A DNA stretch of 64,000 nt from Protula sp. h YS-2021 (taxonomy: Eukaryota; Annelida; Polychaeta; Sabellida; Serpulidae). The notes beneath the pieces were generated by a model, which saw only the letters and a list, made by a program, of their open reading frames with translations, was not told where the DNA came from and ran no database searches. The stretch lies in contig OX457033.1 in the NCBI GenBank assembly GCA_949752745.1, positions 15,296,156-15,360,155 on the forward strand, given 5' to 3'. Positions 46,233 through 58,876 of the stretch are shown one piece after another; position 1 is the stretch's first letter; each line of letters starts with the position of its first letter. The position numbers and the translations under genes are program-made.

Positions 46233-46924
46233 TCAGAACACCAAATTAAAAACTGAAGTCCAGAAAAGAAAACGTCATGCTGGAGAAATTTCGAACCGAC
46301 TTAAGCCTAAAATAACTACAATTGCCAAACATAGGAATTTGTGTAAGTTTTCATTTTCAAAATCATAAAAACAAAGGACACACACGTAGAGGCGTAACAA
46401 TATATGGGAACTTCTTTTACTGCGAATATCTTTCTCAGTATATTTGAGCGGTTACATACCTTATGCCAAACCTCAGCAGAATTCGTTACCAGCTACATCA
46501 GTAACTGGTCAAAATAATCAAGACAAGTACTTGCTAAATTGTATGAAAGGTCTTTCTCTGAGGTCTTTCTTTTACCCCTCTTAGCATTCTAAGTGCGGTC
46601 ATTAGTCTAAGTCAGGTATATTTGATACTGAATTAGTGAACTAAATGGTTTGTTTAACGGTGGGGCCGACCCTTAGCTGGTTACAGTGTGTCAATGCATG
46701 TAAAGACTGACTAGAAAACAATAAACAATATTATCACTGTTAAAATCCAGGTCAGCTAAAACCGTGTATATTCTAAAATTATAAAATAGGCACAGCTTCT
46801 ATAAATACTGATATACAGGTTGATTTATTTTAAAAATCACATCATTTTACAAGGGCTAATTTCATTAAACAGTTGCCTCAAAGAATCAGTTCTGAAATAA
46901 CGAGCGCAAAAAAATAGGTCTATC

Positions 46925-47703
46925 AAAATGTTTCACTGTGTAACTTTCCTGACACCTGACATATATGCGTGCAGGTTCTCCTCTTAAAAGATGTTTACGA
47001 CTCGCATGTGAGCCCTATTCTTGCTCTGTGTATAACCATGCTGCCCCGGACATTCTTAAGGAGAGTGATTTCTGCCCAACAATAGGAATGATTTCAAACA
47101 GTTTGTTATTCCTTTGTCTAGTGTAATGTCGTTTCCAAAAATCTTTTGTATATCTTGAGATATAGTATTTAAAGTTTGCGTATGTGTTAAAAAAAAATCG
47201 GAACAAATCTCCTTTAGTGCCTCTTCGGCCGCTCTGTCAGCTATCTTATTACCTCGAATTTCAGCATGCCTTGGAATCCAACAGAAAAATAACTTCTTTG
47301 CTAGCCTCGATAGTATCGTCGTTTCTTCTAAAAGTTCTAAAATTAAAGCGTTCGCCATTTCAGCATTCTCAAATCCGTGTAGTACCAACATAGAATCAAC
47401 ACAAACCATGAAGTTTTTGCTACAACTAATCTTGATATTTTTGAGAAGCTAGCAGTAGGGTTCTGATTTAAGTGTAGAGCTATCTGTATGGGCTGTGGTA
47501 ATCTTTATAATGCTCTTAAAGTTCCACAAAATTTGTTGAAATACATATTTGATGAAATTTTGCCATATCGCCCACACTAAAAATTTAAGAACTAGTCTGA
47601 AGTCTGCTGCCGTCACTGAGTATTCAAGACGAAATATTTGAAAAACTCTTGAAATATCTCTCCCCAAGGCCAGGGAACTTCCTCTAAAACTTGCTAGAGC
47701 CAC
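46925..47703 (-). pseudogene. LINE RNase H domain fossil, unit 1
   Basis: Minus-strand frames show FFCWIPRHAEIRGNKIADRA, then AAEEALKE, the RNase H C-terminal block (cf. 'WIPSHvGIrGNe.AD.aAkeAl') of I/Jockey-type non-LTR elements. In another frame follow W-K-R, NNKLFEIIP and a degraded 'RIGHT' region. An upstream piece ends ITTAHTDSS, resembling the first catalytic Asp region (YTDGS). Stops and shifts break it, so it is dead. Confidence 0.7.
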
Positions 47704-48739
47704 TCCGAATTGTCACGGATTAGTAATAAAGATAAAGGGTGTATTTAATTCTGGTAATATCGTTCAGCTTCCGGAAAGTGAAGAAACTTCATCCAAATTT
47801 TTATAATATAATGACAATTAATTTCAACCAATTTGCATCTTTGGAGTTTAATTAATTTGAAATTTGTAACGAATTTGTGCTTGAACGCTATATTTGTCTA
47901 ATGCGTAATCACTTTACAGTCAACATCCACAGCCGAAGGTCCTAGTGTTTCTTTTTTTCTAATTTACACTTAATTAATACTTTTAATATGCAATAAAACA
48001 GGTGTAAATTAGGTACAATCTTATTCTGAATCAATGTTCTAGTTTTGGGCAAAGAGCCCAAAAAGAAATAGCCGAGAAGACACTACCGCCATCTTCACCG
48101 TAACAGTTAACAGTGTACATACGCACATAGTTTAAGGATTACTTTAGCCCCTGCTTTGTCGCAGGCTGCGGCAGAAAGCTTTTTATTTTTTCACTAAGTT
48201 CATATTTGTAAACATGAGGACAGCGTGCTGGATGAAAAAAAGGTGCTCAAATTTATGCAGTTTCGTAAAATGTTTCAGTTTCTTACTACCCATTAAGTCT
48301 GTTAGTTCCCCGCCACCACCCCCCACCCCCACACCCCTGCACAAATCATCGCCTTTTGGTTTTATATTCTGGAGGTTAAAAATAGTAATCCGTGCTATAT
48401 TAATGAAGAGATACAACAATAATTAGTTATTTTATTTAATTTGGCTGAACACGAGTAAACAGTAGAAGTAAGAGAATAGCGATGTCTTATACAAAATCTT
48501 GGCCAAACTTCCTCTCCTCCCCCCCCCCACCCCCACCCCAAAGGAAGGTCGCACGAATTGGTGATGTACATGAATGTGATTCGAGCCTTCATTCCCATTT
48601 TTTGTGTGAATTTTTCCTGGCCCTCCCCCCTTCCCGAAGTAAGTACGTACTATATATGACTCCTCCTCGCTGGTCTTATCTCTGAATGATTCAGCTCAAC
48701 TCAAAATTGGTTACGATTTGAAAAGAAAAAAATAACCGC

Positions 48740-48839
<100 letters not shown>

Positions 48840-49034
48840 CAATACTTTATTTACACTGAATATATCTAGAATGTTTTATTACTAAAAAAATCAACCCACC
48901 GAACGTAAAATAAACACGAATGTCCCTGAGCATTGTGCTCAGACATGCTTCTCCTTCTGCAAAATTCGACCCTTAACTATTTCTTTGTGATATTATCCAA
49001 CTTTCTTTTCAAAAATTAAGTTTCTCATAGAAAC

Positions 49035-49290
49035 AACCAGACGCTCGAGAAGCATGTATCCGCCGGGTTCGCGCAAATTAGATATCTGATTATGATGTTC
49101 CTCTTGGAAACTGTTCCAAAGAACACCATATACAGCCTTGTGGTCAGTGAAGTAAAGGTTCGTAGAGCCAGTGGTACACGGTGGGCTTGGTATGACGATA
49201 ATGTCGATACAGCGACCAAATGGCATTGTTGCTTTATGTGAAGTTGGCAGAAGGTGAAATGGAGTCATAAGATCTAGTAATGGCGACTGA
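49035..49290 (-). pseudogene. Possible LINE endonuclease-domain fossil, unit 1 (also about 56889-57144)
   Basis: The minus frame shows LLDLMTPFHLLPTSHKAT, CIDIIVI and FTDHKAVYGVL. This resembles the end of non-LTR apurinic-type endonucleases ('LDlil...SDH..v'). It is short and without the earlier catalytic blocks, so the call is tentative. Confidence 0.4.
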
Positions 49291-49308
49291 TTGTGTGAAA
49301 TGTTTATG

Positions 49309-49795
49309 TTTTGCTGGGATCCGATGGAATCCCGGCTACTGCACTGCGGAATGCTTGGGAGCAGCCCCGGGTATAGTCTAAAATGAATCCATCCACTAAT
49401 GTGGGCTGTAGGCGCGTGAGACTGAGACGTATTATTCAAGTCCTAACTCAGTTTCTGCAATTTTTTTAAAATTATTGCCACTTCGTCAATTTTGCTCGGA
49501 TCCAGTCAAATCCTGGCCACTGCACTGCGGAATGATTAGGAGCAGCCCTGGGTAAAATCTTGAATGAATCCATCCACTAATGTGGGCTGTAGGCGCGTGA
49601 GACTGAGACGTATTATTCTAAGTCCTAATTCAGTTTCTGCAATTTTTTAAAATTATTGCCATTTCGTCAATTTTGCTCTGATTTGGTCGCATCCTGGCCA
49701 CTGCACTGCAGAATGCTTAGGAGCAGCCCTGTGCAAAATCTTAAATGAATCCATCCTCTAATTTCGGCTGTAGACGCGTGAGACTGAAAGTGCAC
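49309..49795. repeat. 181-bp tandem array, 2.7 units (also about 57163-57649)
   Basis: Units start at 49309, 49490 and 49671 with 'ttttgct', share 'cactgcactgcggaatg' and 'ggctgtaggcgcgtgagac', and differ by scattered substitutions. The third unit is cut short. Confidence 0.85.
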
Positions 49796-50091
49796 AGACG
49801 CACAGAGTGAAAACTATATCTGTCCGGTGCCGGCGGATAAAAACGCAGTTTCAATTCGGATGACATTACTGCAGGGTTTATTTGCTTATTTAAAAGATGT
49901 GAAAAATTACAATTATTATTTAATGATCACAGCTACTTCAACAACGAGTACACACAGATCATACCCAAACATACAAACAAATAAATATATTTGTGTCTGC
50001 TATAGGACGCACAAATAAAAACGTCTGCTAGCAAAAGCTATTCAGTTCTGACGCGCATCTTTTGTTCCGTGTTGGCGACACACGCACATTT

Positions 50092-50462
50092 TCAGGAAAT
50101 CGTAGGCGCAGCACTTCGACTTGTGTTTGACATGGAGGATTGGGCAGGAGCCCCTCGGCTACCAAGACTCTGTGATTCTTTCTTCAGGACGTTTAGCAGC
50201 GTCTGTGAGCTCTCCAAGATCTGCATCATAGGAAAAAAGAGCACACGCCAGTTTGTGTTTTGGTATTTATAAAAGACAAATGTGTAAATGAAATTAAAGA
50301 TGAGCCCTCCTGTCCAAAGTGATGTCATTACCAGAGTACAGAAGTAAAATATCTGTGATTCGAAATATGTAAAATCAGAGTAAAAACACAAAACATGCAG
50401 GATTAATATCCTAATATTGCAGAAGCCAACGAGGCTTGGCACACCTAGAAATACTCGCCAAA
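50092..50462 (-). other. Doubly open segment with membrane-protein-like minus frame (also about 57946-58316)
   Basis: The minus frame after 'tatttctag' reads GVPSLVGFCNIRILILH, then hydrophobic stretches (FYFCTLVMTSLWTGGLIFNF, IYTFVFYKY) and a polar Ser-rich end. The plus strand is also open after 'cattttcag' (EIVGAALRLVFDMEDWAG). One may be a last exon captured by the duplication. I recognise neither and cannot decide. Confidence 0.25.
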
Positions 50463-50464
50463 CA

Positions 50465-51268
50465 AATAACCCTCCTGCTCGAAAATCATCCCATACCAGT
50501 CCACTAACCGCACCGATCTCCATCCCATCCTCCCCCTCCTCCTCCACCTCTTTCTCCTCCTCGAAAATCACCCCCCATACCAGTCCACTAACCGCACCGC
50601 TCTCCATCCCCTCCTCCCCCTCCTCCTCCTCCTCCTCCTCCTCGAAAATCACCGCCATACCAGTCCACTAACCGCACCGCTCTCCATCCCATCCTCCCCC
50701 TCCTCCTCCTCCTCCTCCTCGAAAATCATCCCTCCTCCTCCTCCTCCTCGAAAATCATCCAATACCAGTTCACTAACCGCTCCGCTCTCCATCCCATCCT
50801 CCCCCCTCCTCCTGCTCCTCCTCCTCGAAAATCATCCCATACCAGTCCACTAACCGCACCGCTCTCCATCCCATCCTCCCCCCTCCTCCTCCTCCTCCTC
50901 CTCGAAAATCATCCCATACCAGTCCACTAACCGCACCGATCTCCATCCCATCCTCCCCCTCCTCCTCCTCCTCCTCCTCCTCGAAAATCATCCAATACCA
51001 GTTCACTAACCGCTCCGCTCTCCATCCCATCCTCCCCCCTTCTCCTGCTCCTCCTCCTCGAATATCATCCCATACCAGTCCACTAACCGCACCGCTCTCC
51101 ATCCCATCCTCCCCCCTCCTCCTCCTCCTCCTCCTCGAAAATCATCCCATACCAGTCCACTAACCGCACCGATCTCCATCCCATCCTCCCCCTCCTCCTC
51201 CTCCTCTTCCTCCTCCTCGAAAATCATCCCATACCAGTCCACTAACCGCACCGATCTCCATCCTATCC
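50465..51268 (+). repeat. CTCC-rich minisatellite, block 2
   Basis: About ten units of the same minisatellite as block 1, starting abruptly after 'ccaaacaaataa' and ending, like block 1, with 'catcctatccaaaaatggg'. Confidence 0.95.
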
Positions 51269-52030
51269 AAAAATGGGAAAAATCCCCCCCCCACCACCCT
51301 ATAACACCCGACCCACCTCCTTTCCCATTCACCAACCGAAAACATACCTCCCCCCACCCTATAACACCCGACCTACCCTACCGCCTTCTTTCCCATCTAG
51401 AAACCGAAAACATCCCCCGCCCCCCACGCTGTAACACCCTATCCACCTCGCCGCTCTTCACTGCAGCATAATTGCACTGAAAAAAAAACAGATCGTATTT
51501 GCACTTGTTTGTAAATCATTATTTATAAATTATTTAGTGTGCAATGAATGCTCGATTTATGCTCCCATTTTTTAAAATCATGACTGCGCATTGATGTTCT
51601 GTTTTTGATGAGCCTTGCGTGTCACAAAAGCAAGCAAATCCCCGGATGTGCGTTACATATGTGTTACCATGCGTGTCCAACACACGCGCAGAAGGGAGGG
51701 GGGGATGGAGTGGGGGGATTTTGAAGTCAGAGAGGTTCCGTGAGGAGTGCCAAATTTTTTAGTACTCCGCGTTTCTCAAAAGAATAAGTTTTTTTCGGAA
51801 CTCTACTTTGTGTATAGTTAAAAAAAGGGGGATTTTATTTCCAGCTTAGTACTCCGCGTTTAGGGACATGGTGGGGGGGGGGGGTGCAAGTCCTTGGTAA
51901 TTTACATGGGGAATCGACAACTAGAATATTGCAATTCAAGAAATTTGATTTTCGAGAAAACTGTACAAGGGAGCTTAGGCCGCTTTTTATGTCTGTCTGT
52001 AATTACCAAATATTTGTGTTTGTTTTGTAG

Positions 52031-52054
52031 TTGTGGACGTCAGAGGACGACTAA
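52031..52054 (+). CDS. 14-3-3, terminal exon copy 2 (alternative)
   Basis: Same acceptor and same codons (LWTSEDD, TAA) as copy 1. Splicing to it would give the same protein with a different 3' untranslated region. Candidate AATAAA at 52356-52361. Use in mRNA is not shown. Confidence 0.55.
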   Translation: MWTSEDD

Positions 52055-54774
52055 TATGGAGGATTGTACTGGATAGTGGTAGCCCCGTGGTAACCCCTGG
52101 ATAGTGGTAGCCCCGTGGTAACCCCTGGATAGTGGAAACCCCGACAGAACATGCTGCGTCGTCCTCTCAAACACACCCTAACTACATCAGCAAAAAAAAT
52201 ATATAAGTGCAAAAATAAAACTGATATAAAAAAGCATTATTACTGTGTCGTTTTAAAAGAATTTGAAACTATAGAATCAAAGTATGGCAGCATATGTGAG
52301 GTTGTTTTGTTTTACTTTCAGAGTGCTTTATTGTAGTAAAGAAAAGGTGTTGTCGAATAAATGCATATGATCCCTTTCGTTAATCAAACTGGTTCAAATG
52401 AAAACATTAAAACAAATATAGAATAGTGTAATTTTTCGATAACATTCGTAACACGTTAATTGATTCCTGTGCAGTTTTAATTCAGTCATTTCTGTTAGAA
52501 AAATGTTTGTATGTTTCCTTCTATATTACAGGTGTATTTTGTGCTTCACTCCCGGGCGGGGAGGGGAGGGGGGTGCACTTCGTATCACATCTGTTGCAGG
52601 GCGCATCCAAAAAAAAAAAAAACGCGTAGAAAAAACGAGTAATTTTGAGTGCCAATTTCGTTTTAACATGGGGTAATTTTTATTCAGGACTCCAAATTTA
52701 CCTACAAAAATGAGGGGGTCGGAGTGTTCTTGGGACTTTGGGAACTGCACTACGCGCTTGATTAAAAGGGCGCATTATTTCAAACTTAGCACTTTGCGTT
52801 TAGTGGTTGTTTTAAATATTCACATGCACGCATGGTAACCAGTTTGTACGCGAGTTCCCCCTTTGTAGACATTTTCGGTACACCGCTTAGCAATATTTGC
52901 CAATCAAAAAATTAAAGAGCGAATTCATTTGAAAAGACAAAAATAATCCACTTAAATTTTTAAGTTTTTGCCAATTAAATTTTGAAAATTGGAAAGTTCT
53001 GAATGAATTAAGCAAAAGCCAGTCAACAGGAAACCAAAAATGTGAAATTTCTTCAGCACGGTGTGCAGGAATTATTGCTCGCGTATGCAAGGCACACCCT
53101 GATACATATACGCTTAAACTGAGTGACGCATTACGGTTGCCTGATTTTGGGTTTTTCTTGTTTTTTGTTTTTTTTTGTCCGACACTTTAGGCATGTAATA
53201 AATAGTTTTCTCAATAAAAATATAAAATAATATTTCGTAGCAAATCGTGTTCTTACGACCGATTTTTACCTGATTTTTGCAACTTTGGTTTTTTTTCTAT
53301 GCTTTCTGTTTTGTTCGACACTCCAGGCGGGTAATGAATATTATTCTAACAATCACATTACTAAATTGCTCAATCTTTGTTCTGTTCTTCAAAGGCATAG
53401 AAAACAGATCAAAGAGGTAAATGACCTCCATGATCCACTGGTCGTTCTTAAATTAGAATATACAGATACAAGACGAAAAAACAAAGCCAAAGAAATTCAA
53501 CGAATGGGCGGGCAGCAATGGATATGTGTATTTTTTTTTCTTACATGCGGTGATGGAAGAAGCTATGAAGAACCTTACCTTTCAGTATCAAACCTTACCA
53601 CGCAATATCTTACAATTTATTAAATCTCACTAAAAAGTCGAAATCTGTAACTGTAAATCCTAATATCATACATGTATTTTGTTTACATATTTTTTTCAAA
53701 CCACATTAAAGACACATGGCAATTACGTATATCCTAACTGTGTAGGTATTCAAGCTATGTATTCTAAAGGTATATGAGCTCTTATAGTTGTAACGGTAAA
53801 TAACTCCGTGCCACAGTGCTGACGAGGCTGGATCGCTTGCCGCCCCCCCCCCGGTATCTTACCGCGGCTCTGGACGGGCGCGCGCTCCATATCCCTGCTT
53901 AAATTACCACTTTATGCATACCACAAGAAAATACACAAAGCTTTGTGCACTTTCATCGGTTAAAAACACAAAATCAAAGTTGTATCTTCATTTCACTACA
54001 AGTACTTCATTTCACTACAATTACTTCATTTCACTTCAAGTACTTCATTTCACTACAAGTACTTCATTTCACTACAAGTACTTCAGAACACCAAATTAAA
54101 AACTGAAGTCCAGAAAAGAAAACGTCATGCTGGAGAAATTTCGAACCGACTTAAGCCTAAAATAACTACAATTGCCAAACATAGGAATTTGTGTAAGTTT
54201 TCATTTTCAAAATCATAAAAACAAAGGACACACACGTAGAGGCGTAACAATATATGGGAACTTCTTTTACTGCGAATATCTTTCTCAGTATATTTGAGCG
54301 GTTACATACCTTATGCCAAACCTCAGCAGAATTCGTTACCAGCTACATCAGTAACTGGTCAAAATAATCAAGACAAGTACTTGCTAAATTGTATGAAAGG
54401 TCTTTCTCTGAGGTCTTTCTTTTACCCCTCTTAGCATTCTAAGTGCGGTCATTAGTCTAAGTCAGGTATATTTGATACTGAATTAGTGAACTAAATGGTT
54501 TGTTTAACGGTGGGGCCGACCCTTAGCTGGTTACAGTGTGTCAATGCATGTAAAGACTGACTAGAAAACAATAAACAATATTATCACTGTTAAAATCCAG
54601 GTCAGCTAAAACCGTGTATATTCTAAAATTATAAAATAGGCACAGCTTCTATAAATACTGATATACAGGTTGATTTATTTTAAAAATCACATCATTTTAC
54701 AAGGGCTAATTTCATTAAACAGTTGCCTCAAAGAATCAGTTCTGAAATAACGAGCGCAAAAAAATAGGTCTATC

Positions 54775-55553
54775 AAAATGTTTCACTGTGTAACTTTCCT
54801 GACACCTGACATATATGCGTGCAGGTTCTCCTCTTAAAAGATGTTTATGACTCGCATGTATGCCCTATTCTTGCTCTGTGTACAACCATGCTGCCCCGGA
54901 CATTCTTAAGGAGAGTGATTTCTGCCCAACAATAGGAATGATTTCAAACAGTTTGTTATTCCTTTGTCTAGTGTAATGTCGTTTCCAAAAATCTTTTGTA
55001 TATCTTGAGATATAGTATTTAAAGTTTGCGTATGTGTTAAAAAAAAATCGGAACAAATCTCCTTTAGTGCCTCTTCGGCCGCTCTGTCAGCTATCTTATT
55101 ACCTCGAATTTCAGCATGCCTTGGAATCCAACAGAAAAATAACTTCTTTGCTAGCCTCGATAGTATCGTCGTTTCTTCTAAAAGTTCTAAAATTAAAGCG
55201 TTCGCCATTTCAGCATTCTCAAATCCGTGTAGTACCAACATAGAATCAACACAAACCATGAAGTTTTTGCTACAACTAATCTTGATATTTTTGAGAAGCT
55301 AGCAGTAGGGTTCTGATTTAAGTGTAGAGCTATCTGTATGGGCTGTGGTAATCTTTATAATGCTCTTAAAGTTCCACAAAATTTGTTGAAATACATATTT
55401 GATGAAATTTTGCCATATCGCCCACACTAAAAATTTAAGAACTAGTCTGAAGTCTGCTGCCGTCACTGAGTATTCAAGACGAAATATTTGAAAAACTCTT
55501 GAAATATCTCTCCCCAAGGCCAGGGAACTTCCTCTAAAACTTGCTAGAGCCAC
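54775..55553 (-). pseudogene. LINE RNase H domain fossil, unit 2
   Basis: Copy of the unit 1 fossil, with FFCWIPRHAEIRGNKIADRA on the minus strand; a few substitutions at its downstream end match unit 3. Confidence 0.7.
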
Positions 55554-56587
55554 TCCGAATTGTCACGGATTAGTAATAAAGATAAAGGGTGTATTTAATT
55601 CTGGTAATATCGTTCAGCTTCCGGAAAGTGAAGAAACTTCATCCAAATTTTTATAATATAATGACAATTAATTTCAACCAATTTGCATCTTTGGAGTTTA
55701 ATTAATTTGAAATTTGTAACGAATTTGTGCTTGAACGCTATATTTGTCTAATGCGTAATCACTTTACAGTCAACATCCACAGCCGAAGGTCCTAGTGTTT
55801 CTTTTTTTCTAATTTACACTTAATTAATACTTTTAATATGCAATAAAACAGGTGTAAATTAGGTACAATCTTATTCTGAATCAATGTTCTAGTTTTGGGC
55901 AAAGAGCCCAAAAAGAAATAGCCGAGAAGACACTACCGCCATCTTCACCGTAACAGTTAACAGTGTACATACGCACATAGTTTAAGGATTACTTTAGCCC
56001 CTGCTTTGTCGCAGGCTGCGGCAGAAAGCTTTTTATTTTTTCACTAAGTTCATATTTGTAAACATGAGGACAGCGTGCTGGATGAAAAAAAGGTGCTCAA
56101 ATTTATGCAGTTTCGTAAAATGTTTCAGTTTCTTACTACCCATTAAGTCTGTTAGTTCCCCGCCACCACCCCCCACCCCCACACCCCTGCACAAATCATC
56201 GCCTTTTGGTTTTATATTCTGGAGGTTAAAAATAGTAATCCGTGCTATATTAATGAAGAGATACAACAATAATTAGTTATTTTATTTAATTTGGCTGAAC
56301 ACGAGTAAACAGTAGAAGTAAGAGAATAGCGATGTCTTATACAAAATCTTGGCCAAACTTCCTCTCCTCCCCCCCCACCCCCACCCCAAAGGAAGGTCGC
56401 ACGAATTGGTGATGTACATGAATGTGATTCGAGCCTTCATTCCCATTTTTTGTGTGAATTTTTCCTGGCCCTCCCCCCTTCCCGAAGTAAGTACGTACTA
56501 TATATGACTCCTCCTCGCTGGTCTTATCTCTGAATGATTCAGCTCAACTCAAAATTGGTTACGATTTGAAAAGAAAAAAATAACCGC

Positions 56588-56693
<106 letters not shown>

Positions 56694-58318
56694 CAATACT
56701 TTATTTACACTGAATATATCTAGAATGTTTTATTACTAAAAAAATCAACCCACCGAACGTAAAATAAACACGAATGTCCCTGAGCATTGTGCTCAGACAT
56801 GCTTCTCCTTCTGCAAAATTCGACCCTTAACTATTTCTTTGTGATATTATCCAACTTTCTTTTCAAAAATTAAGTTTCTCATAGAAACAACCAGACGCTC
56901 GAGAAGCATGTATCCGCCGGGTTCGCGCAAATTAGATATCTGATTATGATGTTCCTCTTGGAAACTGTTCCAAAGAACACCATATACAGCCTTGTGGTCA
57001 GTGAAGTAAAGGTTCGTAGAGCCAGTGGTACACGGTGGGCTTGGTATGACGATAATGTCGATACAGCGACCAAATGGCATTGTTGCTTTATGTGAAGTTG
57101 GCAGAAGGTGAAATGGAGTCATAAGATCTAGTAATGGCGACTGATTGTGTGAAATGTTTATGTTTTGCTGGGATCCGATGGAATCCCGGCTACTGCACTG
57201 CGGAATGCTTGGGAGCAGCCCCGGGTATAGTCTAAAATGAATCCATCCACTAATGTGGGCTGTAGGCGCGTGAGACTGAGACGTATTATTCAAGTCCTAA
57301 CTCAGTTTCTGCAATTTTTTTAAAATTATTGCCACTTCGTCAATTTTGCTCGGATCCAGTCAAATCCTGGCCACTGCACTGCGGAATGATTAGGAGCAGC
57401 CCTGGGTAAAATCTTGAATGAATCCATCCACTAATGTGGGCTGTAGGCGCGTGAGACTGAGACGTATTATTCTAAGTCCTAATTCAGTTTCTGCAATTTT
57501 TTAAAATTATTGCCATTTCGTCAATTTTGCTCTGATTTGGTCGCATCCTGGCCACTGCACTGCAGAATGCTTAGGAGCAGCCCTGTGCAAAATCTTAAAT
57601 GAATCCATCCTCTAATTTCGGCTGTAGACGCGTGAGACTGAAAGTGCACAGACGCACAGAGTGAAAACTATATCTGTCCGGTGCCGGCGGATAAAAACGC
57701 AGTTTCAATTCGGATGACATTACTGCAGGGTTTATTTGCTTATTTAAAAGATGTGAAAAATTACAATTATTATTTAATGATCACAGCTACTTCAACAACG
57801 AGTACACACAGATCATACCCAAACATACAAACAAATAAATATATTTGTGTCTGCTATAGGACGCACAAATAAAAACGTCTGCTAGCAAAAGCTATTCAGT
57901 TCTGACGCGCATCTTTTGTTCCGTGTTGGCGACACACGCACATTTTCAGGAAATCGTAGGCGCAGCACTTCGACTTGTGTTTGACATGGAGGATTGGGCA
58001 GGAGCCCCTCGGCTACCAAGACTCTGTGATTCTTTCTTCAGGACGTTTAGCAGCGTCTGTGAGCTCTCCAAGATCTGCATCATAGGAAAAAAGAGCACAC
58101 GCCAGTTTGTGTTTTGGTATTTATAAAAGACAAATGTGTAAATGAAATTAAAGATGAGCCCTCCTGTCCAAAGTGATGTCATTACCAGAGTACAGAAGTA
58201 AAATATCTGTGATTCGAAATATGTAAAATCAGAGTAAAAACACAAAACATGCAGGATTAATATCCTAATATTGCAGAAGCCAACGAGGCTTGGCACACCT
58301 AGAAATACTCGCCAAACA

Positions 58319-58876
58319 AATAACCCTCCTGCTCGAAAATCATCCCATACCAGTCCACTAACCGCACCGATCTCCATCCCATCCTCCCCCTCCTCCTCCA
58401 CCTCTTTCTCCTCCTCGAAAATCACCCCCCATACCAGTCCACTAACCGCACCGCTCTCCATCCCCTCCTCCCCTCCTCCTCCTCCTCCTCCTCCTCGAAA
58501 ATCACCGCCATACCAGTCCACTAACCGCACCGCTCTCCATCCCATCCTCCCCCTCCTCCTCCTCCTCCTCCTCGAAAATCATCCCTCCTCCTCCTCCTCC
58601 TCGAAAATCATCCAATACCAGTTCACTAACCGCTCCGCTCTCCATCCCATCCTCCCCCCTCCTCCTGCTCCTCCTCCTCGAAAATCATCCCATACCAGTC
58701 CACTAACCGCACCGCTCTCCATCCCATCCTCCCCCCTCCTCCTCGAAAATCATCCCATACCAGTCCACTAACCGCACCGATCTCCATCCCATCCTCCCCC
58801 TCCTCCTCCTCCTCTTCCTCCTCCTCGAAAATCATCCCATACCAGTCCACTAACCGCACCGATCTCCATCCTATCC
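58319..58876 (+). repeat. CTCC-rich minisatellite, block 3
   Basis: About seven units, the shortest block. It starts with the same junction sequence as block 2 and ends with the same 'catcctatcc'. Confidence 0.95.
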
